NCBI GenBank assembly: GCA_025927855.1
Contig: JAICKN010000002.1
Location: 1 to 46,495, forward strand
Direction: 5' to 3'
Source: Terriglobales bacterium
GTDB taxonomy: Bacteria > Acidobacteriota > Terriglobia > Terriglobales > Acidobacteriaceae
Length of the DNA: 46,495 nt
Shown: piece after piece, positions 8,855 to 19,317 of the stretch
How positions within the stretch are numbered: position 1 is the stretch's first letter
Layout: the number at the start of each line of letters is the position of its first letter
Made by a program: the position numbers and the translations under genes
Notes under the pieces: model-generated
Told to the model about the DNA's origin: nothing
The model's database searches: none
Seen by the model: only the letters and a program-made list of their open reading frames with translations

Positions 8855-9340
8855 CTAGAAGCGAAGCACGATGCCGGTTGAGAAGCGGACGTTCTTTTTG
8901 TCGGTAAATCCGTTGAAACGGGTGACCATCCAGTCGAATTGACCCAGGCGCCACGCTATCGGGCCCGATCCCATATCCACGCCACCGCCGTACAGCATAA
9001 CGAACCCGGTATTGCTAACCCCGCCGCCAGAGGCGGTTCCGCCTCCAAACAACGCATGAGCAAAGGGCTTCAGAACCGGCAGCCGCATAGCGACTTCGGG
9101 GCCGAAGGTATAGGTGTGGAACTTGAATCCGGATTTGTACGCGCCGCTGAGGTCGGCCCGAATGCCGAACCAGTTGTTGTAATTACCGGTCAGAGCGGCG
9201 TTCCAGCCATTGGCGTTGGTGCCCGCATCCAGGTGAGTGTACTGATAACCGCCGAAAATCTCTGCTTTGGGCTCTGCCAGGGCTAGGGTAGTCATCAAGA
9301 GCAGCCCCAGAAACAGCGAAAAGCTGAGTAACTTACGCAT
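8855..9340 (-). CDS. Outer-membrane beta-barrel protein
   Basis: MRKLLSFSLFLGLLLMTTLALAEPKAEIFGGYQYTHLD...FSTGIVLRF; AAGGAG SD just upstream of ATG at 9340. The track ORF to 9514 is probably overlong. Confidence 0.75.
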   Translation of the reverse strand: MRKLLSFSLFLGLLLMTTLALAEPKAEIFGGYQYTHLDAGTNANGWNAALTGNYNNWFGIRADLSGAYKSGFKFHTYTFGPEVAMRLPVLKPFAHALFGGGTASGGGVSNTGFVMLYGGGVDMGSGPIAWRLGQFDWMVTRFNGFTDKKNVRFSTGIVLRF

Positions 9341-9619
9341 TTTCAACTCCTTGAAAGGAAATAGTTCGACACCATCGAAAAACTTGTGCCGAAAATATTG
9401 GAAATGAACGGAAGAACTATGACAAGTAACTGAAGACAAAGCAGTTGGGCCTTCCGTAATGGTGGAAGTGAAGCCCATTCCCGGTTCTTTGCATACCGCA
9501 ATTGCTTTTTCCACAGCATAGATGCCCGAACAAAGCGTGATTTTTGGTCATCCGCACTTTTCCGCAGTACTGCAAGGCTTTTAACTGCAAAAAGAAGGTT
9601 CACCAGAACAGCTCCGGCG

Positions 9620-12600
9620 ATGATTGACCGCTTTCCCGGGTTCGTCTGCGGAGCCACCAGAAACGGGGCTATGGCCGGGCTCATGCTTATACCGCTTTTC
9701 AGATTCAATTTCTCGAGCCTGCTCAACATTTCGCGGCGTCGGGAACGCTTGCATATTCAGCTTCTGCGGGCCATTGCGATTCCGGCCCTTGTAGCCATCT
9801 GCAATGCGCCCCTGTTTTCTCAGACAGCGCCGGGATGGACCCCCCTTGGACCGATAGCATCTCCATCCGATGCTTCAGGAACAGGCCTGCAAGACTATGG
9901 CGTTGTTGCCGGGCGCGTGACTTCTGTCGCCATTGATCCGGCGGACAAGAGTGGCAATACGGTTTATATAGGCGCGGCCAACGGCGGAGTATGGAAGTCG
10001 GTCAATGCCGGATCGGCCAGTCCAAACCCGGCGAACATAGTATGGAAGCCGCTGACCGACAACCAGCCGACGCTAGCCATTGGAACCATCGCGATCCAGC
10101 CGGGGAACAGCAATCCATCTACGAGCGTGGTTCTGGCAGGCACGGGAGAGGCCAACAGCTCCGGCGATTCCTACTACGGGCGTGGAATATTGCGCTCGCA
10201 GGATGGCGGCAACACTTGGACGCTGATCACACAGGCGACAACAGGGCAATCTTTTGCCGGGCTGGGATTCAGCAGAATCGCATTCAGCAGCACCAATAAT
10301 CAGATTGTGGTGGCTGCGACTACGGCCACAGCGCATGGGATCACGAGTGGCCTGCTTGACCCTTCAGCACAGAATCGTGGCTTGTACTACTCCACCGACG
10401 CAGGCCAAACCTGGAATTTCGCAGTGCTCAACGACGGCAGTGTGGCGGCAGTTCCGGAATCGGCAACATCTGTGGCATATGACGCCACCGCAAATAGGTT
10501 TTTTGCTGCAGTCCGTTTCCACGGATTCTATTCATCCGCCGACGGCGCGAATTGGACGCGGCTGGCAAGCCAGCCGGGCGGCGCACTGCTCGCAAGCAGC
10601 GTTTGCCCGGCAACTCCGGCGTCGAATGCATGTCCCATTTATCGCGGAGAGCTGGCCGTGGTTCCGGGACGGAATGAAATATATGCGTGGTATGTGGATG
10701 CCGCGAATACCGACATGCATATATGGCAGAGCAAAGATGCGGGCGCCTCCTGGCAGCCCATCCATGACAGCGGCATTACAAATTGCGGCGATCCCTTTGC
10801 CGGATGCGGCACTGCCAACGCGCTTTATGGAATGGAACTGGCAGCAGTTCCGAACGGCGCTACTGCAACCGATCTTTACGCGGGCGCGGTCAATATCTAC
10901 AAATGCCAAATCAACAGTGTCGTGCCGGATTGCAGCAGCACCGGTGCCAATCAGTTTGTGAATTTGACGCACGCGTATGGATGTTCGCCGCTGGCCTCTA
11001 CGGCGCATGTGCATCCCAATCAACACGGGGTAGATTTTTTGGTCGTGGGCGCCAAAGACGTCATGTACTTTGCCAATGATGGAGGAGTCTATCGCGCGCT
11101 GGATGGATTTACCGGACTGAATACCGGGACCTGTGGCTCTGCCAACCAGTTCGATGATCTCAACCAGACACTCGGCTCTCTAGCCCAAGTGGTCAGCTTC
11201 GCGCAATCCACGCCGGACATGAACACGATCCTGACAGGAACGAAAAGTAATGGTTCATTGGCAATTGGATCGGCTGAGAGTGGCCCCACATGGTCTCCGG
11301 TGAATGGCAGCGATGGAGGCTACACGGCGATTTTTTCCGGCAGCCCGCCGGAGTGGTTTACAGAAAATTCCGGCGTCAGCATCCAGCGCTGCACGAAAGC
11401 AAGCGCATGCCGTTCATCGGACTTCTCAATGGTTGTTACGGCATCGAAGCTCGGCGGAGATCAGGCCGGAGTATTTACGCCTTATGTTCTCGATCCGCAG
11501 GCGAAAACGAGCGAACTGATTGTGGGCACGTGCCGCGTATGGCGGGGAGCGGGAACAGGTACCGGTTTTACTGCGCTGAGCAGCAGCTTCGAGACAGGCT
11601 CGGGAGGATGCACTGGAGCTGAAATCAACAAAGTGCGAGCGCTGGCCGTGGGCGGCCCGAGGGACAGCAACGGTTTTTCCAATGTGATTTATGCCGGTAC
11701 GGATGGACTCGGACCTAATGCGGGATCAGCATCGCAAAAATCGGGAAGAGTCTGGGTAACAACGAATGCGGCAGGCGGCCCATCGTCGTGGGTAGAACGA
11801 ACCGGCGCGACCAACCCCAATAATTTTCCGATTTCGAGTATTGCTCTTGATTCAAGTGACGGCACCGGGCACACGGCGTATACGGCGATCATGGGATTTC
11901 ATGTCTCGCGGGTGTGGAAGACTACGAGCGCCGGAGTTTCATGGACCGATTTCTCGGGATCAGGTGCTTCCGCGCTGCCGGATGCTCCTGTGGATGCGCT
12001 CGCGCTCGATCCGCAAACCAGCACTTTATACGCAGGGACCGATGCGGGAGTATTTTCCAGTCCCACGTCAAATCCGGCGTGGACACAAGTAGGCCCGGCC
12101 AGCAGTTCGGGAATCGCGGGTTTCTTGCCGGACGTTCCTGTAACCGCCCTGCAGATTTTTACGGGGAGCGGAATCAAGCGGTTGCGTGCTTCCACCTATG
12201 GCCGCGGAATTTGGGAATTCCCCCTGCCCACCGGGCCGGACTTCCAGATCGCAATGCCTGTGGTTTCGCAGGATATTTTTCCGCGCCAGACAGCGGCCTT
12301 CAACGGTACCGTCAGCGCGTTCAACGGCTACAACGCAGACGTTACGCTGACCTGCACTGCCGGCAGCACTTCTCCGCCAGCCGTGTGCTCGTTCGCGCCC
12401 GCTACGCCGTTTGTTCCTTCAAGTTCAGGTACCCCATTTACGCTGACGGCAACGGGCGCAATTGGAGATTATTTCTTCGAGGCGCACGGATCGGGGGACG
12501 ATCCCAATACAACGACCCACTCGCTTGCGGCAGCCGTGCACGTCATAGACTTTGCGATTGGCGCTCCCTCGCCGGGAAGCGTAACGGTTCCACGGGGCAC

Positions 12601-13735
12601 GGCGTCATCTCCGGTTGCCTTTCAGGTAAGCGGCCTCGGATCATTTAGCTTGCCGGTGAATTTAAGCTGTACCGGTCTGCCTGCGGGAGCAACCTGTACG
12701 TTCAATCCATCCGCAACGGTGGACCCTGGGTCATCGGCTCCGCTGGATGCGAATGTGACGATTGCGGTTCCGGCATCCGCAGCGGTTGGAGCGAGCACGG
12801 TCTCAATTGTGGCCAATGTGGACGGCGCGCCCGCGGCGAAGTCACAAAATCTTGCGCTTACTGTGACGTTGAATCCCGATTTTCTATTGAGCCAGGCGGC
12901 CCCTTTGCCCGCGATCAGGATGGGTGCCCAGGCCAGCGCTACCATCAACATTACCGCGCAGGATGGATTCGCTGATAACGTCGCGTTGACGTGCTCTTCC
13001 GCTTGCAGCGTGTCACCCAGCAGCGTGAGTTTGAATACAACAACTACAACCGCCGCCACGGTGACTGTGGATGCTACAAACCTGACCCCGGGTAACTATT
13101 CGTTGACGCTTACAGGCGCTTCCTCGGGTAAAAGTCATGTCCTCACGATTCCGTTCACAGTGGTGGCTGCAAATGATTTTGCGATTACGGTAACTCCTCC
13201 GTCGCAAACGATTGTTGCGGGAACTTTGGCGCAATACACCATCAGCATTAGTCCGGCGGGATTTGCCGGCCCGGTAGCATTTTCCAATGTATGTTCCGGA
13301 TTGCCCAACCTGAGCACATGTTCGATTACTCCGCCCACGGTGACGCCATCGCTTGCAACGCAGGGCAGTTCCGGGGCGACGGCTGTGCTGACGATCACCA
13401 CTACGGCTTCCGTTGCCGCATCCATCCCAACACGTCGCTTGCATCTTTTCGCGCTGGTGCTGATTGCGCCGTTCGGAATGATTTTCGTCGCGGACGCTCG
13501 GCGGCGGAAACGCACGCGGCGATTCTCTCCATGGTTCCTGATGGGGGTATTGGTGCTGTTGGTCCTTGTGATGTCTTCCTGCGGCTCAGGTTTGAGTGGG
13601 AACGGGACCGCTCCCGCCAGCACCGGAACCGGAGGCGGTCAGCCTGGGACCTCGGCGGGGACCTACTCCATCACAGTGACGGCAACTTCCGGCACATTGA
13701 GCCATTCAGCGGTTGTAAAGCTGACGGTGCAATAA
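9620..13735 (+). CDS. Large secreted BNR/sortilin-like beta-propeller protein with C-terminal Ig-like repeats and C-terminal hydrophobic segments
   Basis: Repeated propeller strands (GNTVYIGAANGGVWKS, GILRSQDGGNTWT, GLYYSTDAGQTWN, TLYAGTDAGVFSS), then Ig-like repeats, then two hydrophobic helices and GTYSITVTATSGTLSHSAVVKLTVQ. Confidence 0.85.
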   Translation: MIDRFPGFVCGATRNGAMAGLMLIPLFRFNFSSLLNISRRRERLHIQLLRAIAIPALVAICNAPLFSQTAPGWTPLGPIASPSDASGTGLQDYGVVAGRVTSVAIDPADKSGNTVYIGAANGGVWKSVNAGSASPNPANIVWKPLTDNQPTLAIGTIAIQPGNSNPSTSVVLAGTGEANSSGDSYYGRGILRSQDGGNTWTLITQATTGQSFAGLGFSRIAFSSTNNQIVVAATTATAHGITSGLLDPSAQNRGLYYSTDAGQTWNFAVLNDGSVAAVPESATSVAYDATANRFFAAVRFHGFYSSADGANWTRLASQPGGALLASSVCPATPASNACPIYRGELAVVPGRNEIYAWYVDAANTDMHIWQSKDAGASWQPIHDSGITNCGDPFAGCGTANALYGMELAAVPNGATATDLYAGAVNIYKCQINSVVPDCSSTGANQFVNLTHAYGCSPLASTAHVHPNQHGVDFLVVGAKDVMYFANDGGVYRALDGFTGLNTGTCGSANQFDDLNQTLGSLAQVVSFAQSTPDMNTILTGTKSNGSLAIGSAESGPTWSPVNGSDGGYTAIFSGSPPEWFTENSGVSIQRCTKASACRSSDFSMVVTASKLGGDQAGVFTPYVLDPQAKTSELIVGTCRVWRGAGTGTGFTALSSSFETGSGGCTGAEINKVRALAVGGPRDSNGFSNVIYAGTDGLGPNAGSASQKSGRVWVTTNAAGGPSSWVERTGATNPNNFPISSIALDSSDGTGHTAYTAIMGFHVSRVWKTTSAGVSWTDFSGSGASALPDAPVDALALDPQTSTLYAGTDAGVFSSPTSNPAWTQVGPASSSGIAGFLPDVPVTALQIFTGSGIKRLRASTYGRGIWEFPLPTGPDFQIAMPVVSQDIFPRQTAAFNGTVSAFNGYNADVTLTCTAGSTSPPAVCSFAPATPFVPSSSGTPFTLTATGAIGDYFFEAHGSGDDPNTTTHSLAAAVHVIDFAIGAPSPGSVTVPRGTASSPVAFQVSGLGSFSLPVNLSCTGLPAGATCTFNPSATVDPGSSAPLDANVTIAVPASAAVGASTVSIVANVDGAPAAKSQNLALTVTLNPDFLLSQAAPLPAIRMGAQASATINITAQDGFADNVALTCSSACSVSPSSVSLNTTTTTAATVTVDATNLTPGNYSLTLTGASSGKSHVLTIPFTVVAANDFAITVTPPSQTIVAGTLAQYTISISPAGFAGPVAFSNVCSGLPNLSTCSITPPTVTPSLATQGSSGATAVLTITTTASVAASIPTRRLHLFALVLIAPFGMIFVADARRRKRTRRFSPWFLMGVLVLLVLVMSSCGSGLSGNGTAPASTGTGGGQPGTSAGTYSITVTATSGTLSHSAVVKLTVQ

Positions 13736-13802
13736 ATCTTCGGTCGCCGGAATCCGCGTTGCGCCCGATTGCCATCATTGCTTCAAGCTGGTTGCCCACA
13801 AT

Positions 13803-13851
13803 AAGAGGCGCGCGTCCCGTTTGCGATGTGGTATTCGTGCGCCCTCTTTTT
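13803..13851 (+). terminator. Probable rho-independent terminator
   Basis: AAGAGG-(C)-GCGC ... GCGC-CCTCTT followed by a T tract (CCTCTTTTT), loop about 25 nt. Confidence 0.5.
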
Positions 13852-13931
13852 GCCCCTGCGCCGAATGTCCCCGCCAGCGTGCGCGCTTTACGCTAGACTG
13901 TAAGATTCAACTACACACGAGGGGATGCGCA

Positions 13932-14756
13932 ATGGCTTCTAACCTTCTGAACAAACGGGCCGCTTTTTTAGGAGCGGGAAAGATGGGCGGGATTCTGCTC
14001 CGGGCAATGCTGGAGAAAGGACTGCTCTCGCCTTCCAACACAACCGCTACCGTGCAGCACGAAGAAAAGGCGCGTGAACTCAGCCAAAAATTTGGCGTCT
14101 CCGTAAGTACCGCCAACCTTGCGGCGGTCAAAGGGGCCGACATTATTTTTGTATGCGTGAAGCCGCAGGTGGTGGCTGACGTGATGCAGCAAATCCGGCC
14201 CAACCTGAACAGCAATCAAATTGTGATCTCGGTGGCGGCATCTGTTTCCACGCGGCAAATTGAAGAGGCGGTAAAGCACGAAATTCCTGTGATTCGCGCC
14301 ATGCCCAACACTCCTTGCGTGCTGGGAGTGGGAATGACGGCTTTTTGCAAAGGAAAATACGCCTCCGCGCAGCACCTGGAAACAGCGAGCGCGCTCTTCT
14401 CAGCCGTGGGGCGCACGGTGGTTGTGGATGAGAAACACATGGACGCGGTGACTGGGCTTTCCGCCAGCGGCCCGGCTTATATCTACATCATTTTGGAATC
14501 TCTGGCGGAAGCGGGCGTGAAGGTTGGATTGCCGCGGGACATTGCGACGCTGCTTGCCGCGCAGACGGCGCTCGGAGCTTCCACGGTGGTGCTTGAGACC
14601 GGAGACCACCCTGCGCTGCTGAAAGACGCAGTCACAACGCCTGCGGGCTGCACGATTGACGGCATTCTGGAACTGGAAGAAGGTAAGCTCCGCGTGACCT
14701 TGATTAAAGCAGTGGTAAAGGCTACACAACGGGCGAAAGAACTGGCAGAAGGGTAG
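13932..14756 (+). CDS. proC: Pyrroline-5-carboxylate reductase
   Basis: AAFLGAGKMGGILLRAML, VIRAMPNTPCVLGVGMTAF, TGLSASGPAYIYIILESLAEAGVKVGLPRDIA, VTTPAGCTIDGILELE. Start at MASNLLNKR. Confidence 0.95.
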   Translation: MASNLLNKRAAFLGAGKMGGILLRAMLEKGLLSPSNTTATVQHEEKARELSQKFGVSVSTANLAAVKGADIIFVCVKPQVVADVMQQIRPNLNSNQIVISVAASVSTRQIEEAVKHEIPVIRAMPNTPCVLGVGMTAFCKGKYASAQHLETASALFSAVGRTVVVDEKHMDAVTGLSASGPAYIYIILESLAEAGVKVGLPRDIATLLAAQTALGASTVVLETGDHPALLKDAVTTPAGCTIDGILELEEGKLRVTLIKAVVKATQRAKELAEG

Positions 14757-14876
14757 CGCGGTCGTTGTTCCAGCATATGAGCCGTTCAGGTCTGCCGTTT
14801 ATTGCGCTTCGTCCAGACCGTTTCATTCATGAAAAAATCAGCACGAATGCATCCATAAATTAGCCCAGGAAAAATC

Positions 14877-16325
14877 TTGAACCACGTAAAAATCATCGGC
14901 GCGGGCCTGGCCGGATCGGAAGCGGCATGGCAGTGCGCCCGCCGTGGAGTTCCTGTCGAACTCTATGAGATGCGGCCTGTCCGTTCGACACCGGCGCACC
15001 AGACGGGCGATTTTGCCGAGCTGGTCTGCTCGAATTCTCTGAAATCAGAAAGCGAAAACACAGCGCCCTGGTTGCTGAAGGAAGAAATGCGGCGCGCGGG
15101 ATCGCTGCTTATTGAACTCGCGCGGGAATCCGCCGTACCTGCCGGGCACGCTTTGGCTGTAGACCGGAAAATATTCTCCGGGCGGGTGACGGCTGCGATT
15201 ACAGGCGAGCCGCTGATTACAATCCGGCGCGAAGAGGTCACGGAGATTGACGAGGGCCAACTCACCATCATTGCCACAGGGCCGCTAACGTCAGACTCGT
15301 TGTCCGAACAAATTGCGCGGTTAACCAAAGCTCCGCCGCAATCCGATGCGCCCACGGACGATTCATTATCGGAAAACAGCGTGGCGAATGGCGGGGGAGC
15401 CGCGGGCAATCCGCATTTATATTTTTACGATTCCATCAGCCCCATCGTGGAGGCCGATTCCATTGATATGGCAAAAGTGTATTTGGCGGCGCGTTACGAC
15501 AAAGGCACCGCCGACTACATCAATTGCCCCATGACGAAGGAAGAATACGACCGCTTTTACGACGCGCTGCTTGCGGCGCAGCCGGTAGAAGAGCGCGATT
15601 GGGAGAAGCTGAACTACTTCGAATCGTGCTTGCCCATTGAGGAGATCGCGCGCCGTGGCCGCGACACATTGCGCTTTGGGCCGATGAAGCCGGTCGGGTT
15701 AAAAGACCCGCGCACGGGAAAGCCGCCTTATGCCGTCGTCCAGCTGCGGCAGGAAAATCTCCGTGCCGATTCCTACAATCTGGTAGGTTTCCAAAACCAC
15801 TTGAAGTTTGGCGATCAGGCCAGCGTGCTGCAGCTCATCCCTGGCCTCGAAAACGCGCGATTCCTGCGCTATGGCCAGATCCACCGCAACACTTATATCA
15901 ACTCGCCAACTCTCTTGAACGAGAATTTGCAGATGCGCCAGCATCCGCAAATTCTATTTGCTGGGCAAATTTGCGGCGTAGAAGGCTATGTGGAATCCAT
16001 TGCTACGGGAATGCTTGCTGGCATTCACGCTGCCGCGTTAATCATAGGGAATCAGGCCATAGCGCCCGGGCGGGAATCCGCACTTGGTTCTTTAATCCAC
16101 TATGTAACCCATGCAAATGCCAAGAGCTTTCAGCCGGCGAACATCACTTTTGACCTGTTGCCGCCGCTTGAAACCCGGATTCGCGACCGCCAGGAGCGGC
16201 ACAAGAAGCAGTGTGCACTAGCATTGCAAGCCCTCGATTGCTGGCTGCAATCGATCGTTTCGCGGCAAAGTTTGCGAGGAGCTGAAAACGCAGTGGATAT
16301 AAGCCCAGCGGCGAGACGAGCTTAG
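14877..16325 (+). CDS. trmFO: Methylenetetrahydrofolate--tRNA-(uracil-5-)-methyltransferase TrmFO
   Basis: VKIIGAGLAGSEAAWQCARRGVPVELYEMRP...HQTGDFAELVCSNSLKS...CPMTKEEYDRFYDAL...FAGQICGVEGYVESIATGMLAGI; TTG start. Confidence 0.96.
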   Translation: MNHVKIIGAGLAGSEAAWQCARRGVPVELYEMRPVRSTPAHQTGDFAELVCSNSLKSESENTAPWLLKEEMRRAGSLLIELARESAVPAGHALAVDRKIFSGRVTAAITGEPLITIRREEVTEIDEGQLTIIATGPLTSDSLSEQIARLTKAPPQSDAPTDDSLSENSVANGGGAAGNPHLYFYDSISPIVEADSIDMAKVYLAARYDKGTADYINCPMTKEEYDRFYDALLAAQPVEERDWEKLNYFESCLPIEEIARRGRDTLRFGPMKPVGLKDPRTGKPPYAVVQLRQENLRADSYNLVGFQNHLKFGDQASVLQLIPGLENARFLRYGQIHRNTYINSPTLLNENLQMRQHPQILFAGQICGVEGYVESIATGMLAGIHAAALIIGNQAIAPGRESALGSLIHYVTHANAKSFQPANITFDLLPPLETRIRDRQERHKKQCALALQALDCWLQSIVSRQSLRGAENAVDISPAARRA

Positions 16326-16401
16326 GCTTTGGGCGCACTTCCAGAGATTGCCTTCTCTGCTGCCCGCCGAATAAAATCATTACAGTTCCCGTACAAGCGT
16401 A

Positions 16402-16953
16402 TTGCGAGGACGTTTGAAAAAAGTCATAGCGATCTATCCCGGCTCGTTTGATCCGCCAACTAATGGGCACCTGGATTTGATTGCGCGGGGCAGCAAAATC
16501 TTCGACGAGCTGATCGTGGCCATTCTCCGGAACCCGGAGAAGAATCCGCTTTTCGGCGTGGCCCAGCGGCGGCACATGCTGGAGGCGTTGACCTCGGGAT
16601 TCAGGAATGTCCGCGTGGATACTTTCGACGGGCTGACCGTGGACTATGCCATTCGCGTGAATGCAAGTGCGATTTTGCGTGGCATTCGCGCCATCAGCGA
16701 TTATGAATACGAATTGCAGATGGCATTGATGAACCGCAAGTTGCATCCTGAACTGGAGACGGTGTTCATGATGCCGGCGGAAAAATATTCCTACCTGAGT
16801 TCGCGCCTGGTGCGCGAGGTCGGGCGCCTAGGAGGATCCATAGAAGGCCTCGTGCCGGAGATGGTGGAACAAAAGTTGAAAGAAAAGTTAGACCCGGCGG
16901 TGAAATTCAAAGACGCCAGCAAATCCAAAGCAGTAAAAAGCAGGAGCAGATGA
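16402..16953 (+). CDS. coaD: Phosphopantetheine adenylyltransferase (start may be 16414)
   Basis: [32 protein letters not shown]...[22 protein letters not shown]. Confidence 0.96.
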   Translation: MRGRLKKVIAIYPGSFDPPTNGHLDLIARGSKIFDELIVAILRNPEKNPLFGVAQRRHMLEALTSGFRNVRVDTFDGLTVDYAIRVNASAILRGIRAISDYEYELQMALMNRKLHPELETVFMMPAEKYSYLSSRLVREVGRLGGSIEGLVPEMVEQKLKEKLDPAVKFKDASKSKAVKSRSR

Positions 16954-18152
16954 CGCCAGTTACCGAAGCAACGCACGCATTGAAATTGACCGAACGCATC
17001 AACCGCATTGAGCCTTCCGCCACCATGGCGGCAGCAGCCGAAGCTGAAAAGTTGCGCCAGCAGGGAATTGAAGTTGTTGATCTCACCGCGGGCGAGCCCC
17101 ATTTCAGCACGCCGCAGCACATTAAAGATGCGGCCATTGCCGCCATTCAGGCGAACTTCACCAAGTACACCGCGGTTGCAGGAACGGCAGAGTTGCGCGA
17201 TGCCATTGCGCAACGCCACTCGGAAGATTTCGGCTCGGGTTACAAGCGCGAGGAAGTCATTGCTTCCGTTGGCGGCAAGCATGTTTTGTTCAATGCCATT
17301 CAAGTGCTGATTGAGCATGGCGATGACGTAATTCTGCCGGTGCCATACTGGGTTTCTTTCAAGGACATCGTAAATTACGCAGGCGGAAAGTGTGTGCTGC
17401 TGCATGCGGATGAGGCGCAGGGATTCCGCGTTACCGCGGATATGGTAGCGCGCCTGGTTACGCCACGCACGAAGCTGATTATTCTGAATTCGCCTTCCAA
17501 TCCTTCAGGAGCAGTGATGTCTCCCGAGGACCAGACCGAAGTGGTCCGCTTCGCAGCGGAGCGCGGCATTTGGGTAATTTCCGACGAATGCTATGTGTAT
17601 TTGAATTACACCGGGCGCGAATTCTCCGTGGGATCGCTGCACGAATATCGTGACCGCATCTTGGTATGCGGATCGCTTTCAAAAACTTATGCCATGACGG
17701 GATGGCGCCTTGGCTATGCGCTTGCGCCTGCGCCGCTGGTAAGCGCCATGGCAAAGCTGCAGGGCCAGTCCACTTCCAATCCGACTTCAATCGTGCAGAA
17801 GGCCGGCGTGGCTGCGCTAAAAGGGCCGCAAACCTGCGTGAAAGAGATGCGCTCGGAATATATCAAGCTGCGCGATCATGTGCTTGCCGGATTGCGCTCG
17901 ATTCCCGGCGTTCAATGCACGCAACCCGAGGGCGCGTTCTATGTGTATCCGAACGTCTCCGCGTTCTTCGGGCGTCCAGGCATCAAAGCGGCGGCCGATG
18001 TTGCCGGTAAATTGCTCCGCGAGGCACATGTGGCCACGGTTTCCGGCGAGGGCTTTGGCACGACCGATCACATCCGCATTTCTTACGCGACGTCGCAAAA
18101 AGTTCTGGATGCCGGTTTGGAGCGCATGCGCAAGTTGTTTGCTTCTCTGTAA
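16950..18152 (+). CDS. Class I PLP-dependent aminotransferase (aspartate aminotransferase-like)
   Basis: [61 protein letters not shown] (PLP lysine); 4-bp ATGA overlap with coaD. Confidence 0.94.
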   Translation: MTPVTEATHALKLTERINRIEPSATMAAAAEAEKLRQQGIEVVDLTAGEPHFSTPQHIKDAAIAAIQANFTKYTAVAGTAELRDAIAQRHSEDFGSGYKREEVIASVGGKHVLFNAIQVLIEHGDDVILPVPYWVSFKDIVNYAGGKCVLLHADEAQGFRVTADMVARLVTPRTKLIILNSPSNPSGAVMSPEDQTEVVRFAAERGIWVISDECYVYLNYTGREFSVGSLHEYRDRILVCGSLSKTYAMTGWRLGYALAPAPLVSAMAKLQGQSTSNPTSIVQKAGVAALKGPQTCVKEMRSEYIKLRDHVLAGLRSIPGVQCTQPEGAFYVYPNVSAFFGRPGIKAAADVAGKLLREAHVATVSGEGFGTTDHIRISYATSQKVLDAGLERMRKLFASL

Positions 18153-18259
18153 AAGCGTTGACCGTTGCTTGCCAGATTTTGCCAGCCAAACACTTTGCAG
18201 GCAAAACTGGATGATCTCATACGGTACGGTTCGGCCGTGCCGCGCATCAAACGCCTTTC

Positions 18260-19264
18260 ATGTCCACGCTCTATCCATTCTTAATGTCGCCGATGTTTGA
18301 TCCCCGGCCCTGGGGCACGACTGATCTTTCGCCGATTTATCCGAACCACAAATTCCAGGAAAAAATTGGCGAGTCGTGGCTTACCGGCGAGCAATGCAAA
18401 ATTGCCAATGGGCCGCTGCAAGGCAAGACTCTTGCCGAGGTTGCTCAGCAGTCCGGGCGCGAACTGGTGGGTACGGCAGCGCCGGAGGCAGACCGCTTTC
18501 CGCTGCTTTTAAAATTTTTGTTTCCGGCAGAAAAACTCTCCGTGCAAGTGCATCCCGATGATGCGATGGCGCGCACGATAGGCCAGCCATGGGGCAAGAC
18601 CGAATGTTGGTATGTGGCCCATGCCCGGCCCGGAGCGCAGATTGGCCTTGGTTTAAAGGCAGGAGTGACTCGCGCACAATTCGAGCAGGCAATCCGTGAA
18701 AACCGCGCCGAAGAATTATTGAATTGGTTGAATGTTTATGCCGGAGAAATGATTTACGTCGCTGGCGGCACGGTCCATACGCTTGGTCCCGGTTCAGTCA
18801 TCGTTGAGACACAGCAGCAATCCGACACCACTTACCGGCTGTATGACTATGGACGTCCGCGCGAACTGCATCTTAAAGATGGCATGGCCGCAGTCAAGGA
18901 ATCGGCGGCATCGGGAAAAGTCCTGCGTCCCGCTTCCACATCTTTGAATGGCTCGCGCGAAAGCCGCAGGTCGGCCCTGGTGACCGCGCCATATTTTGCG
19001 GTAGACATGTTTGATATGAAGGACGCGCATGAGTTTGAAACCACGGATGCGTCCGGCAAGAGTTCAGCCCACATCTTAGTCGCGATCGAAGGCTGCGCCG
19101 TCGTCGAAGCTATGGGGTCGCAACCCGTAACCTTTGCGCGAGGCGATGCCGTGGTTGTACCCGCTGCATTGGGACGATTCACCGTCCGGCCGCAATGGAC
19201 TGTGCAATTTCTTAAAGCATCTGTTCCCGGCGCGCAGGCAGCGGAGCCGGCAACGCGCATGTAA
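18260..19264 (+). CDS. manA: Mannose-6-phosphate isomerase, class I
   Basis: PWGTTDLS, LLKFLFPAEKLSVQVHPDD, GKTECWYVAHARPGAQIGLGLK, YVAGGTVHTLGPGSVIVETQQQSDTTYRLYDYGR. Confidence 0.92.
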   Translation: MSTLYPFLMSPMFDPRPWGTTDLSPIYPNHKFQEKIGESWLTGEQCKIANGPLQGKTLAEVAQQSGRELVGTAAPEADRFPLLLKFLFPAEKLSVQVHPDDAMARTIGQPWGKTECWYVAHARPGAQIGLGLKAGVTRAQFEQAIRENRAEELLNWLNVYAGEMIYVAGGTVHTLGPGSVIVETQQQSDTTYRLYDYGRPRELHLKDGMAAVKESAASGKVLRPASTSLNGSRESRRSALVTAPYFAVDMFDMKDAHEFETTDASGKSSAHILVAIEGCAVVEAMGSQPVTFARGDAVVVPAALGRFTVRPQWTVQFLKASVPGAQAAEPATRM

Positions 19265-19317
19265 GTGAGAGGAAAATTGGCAATATCTTCGGCGAGAAAG
19301 TCGACGGCGGTAAACCA

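Noticed and set aside
9385-9400. Possible sigma54-like CGGCACAAGTTTTTC upstream of the barrel gene (minus strand)
   Set aside because: The invariant -12 GC is missing.
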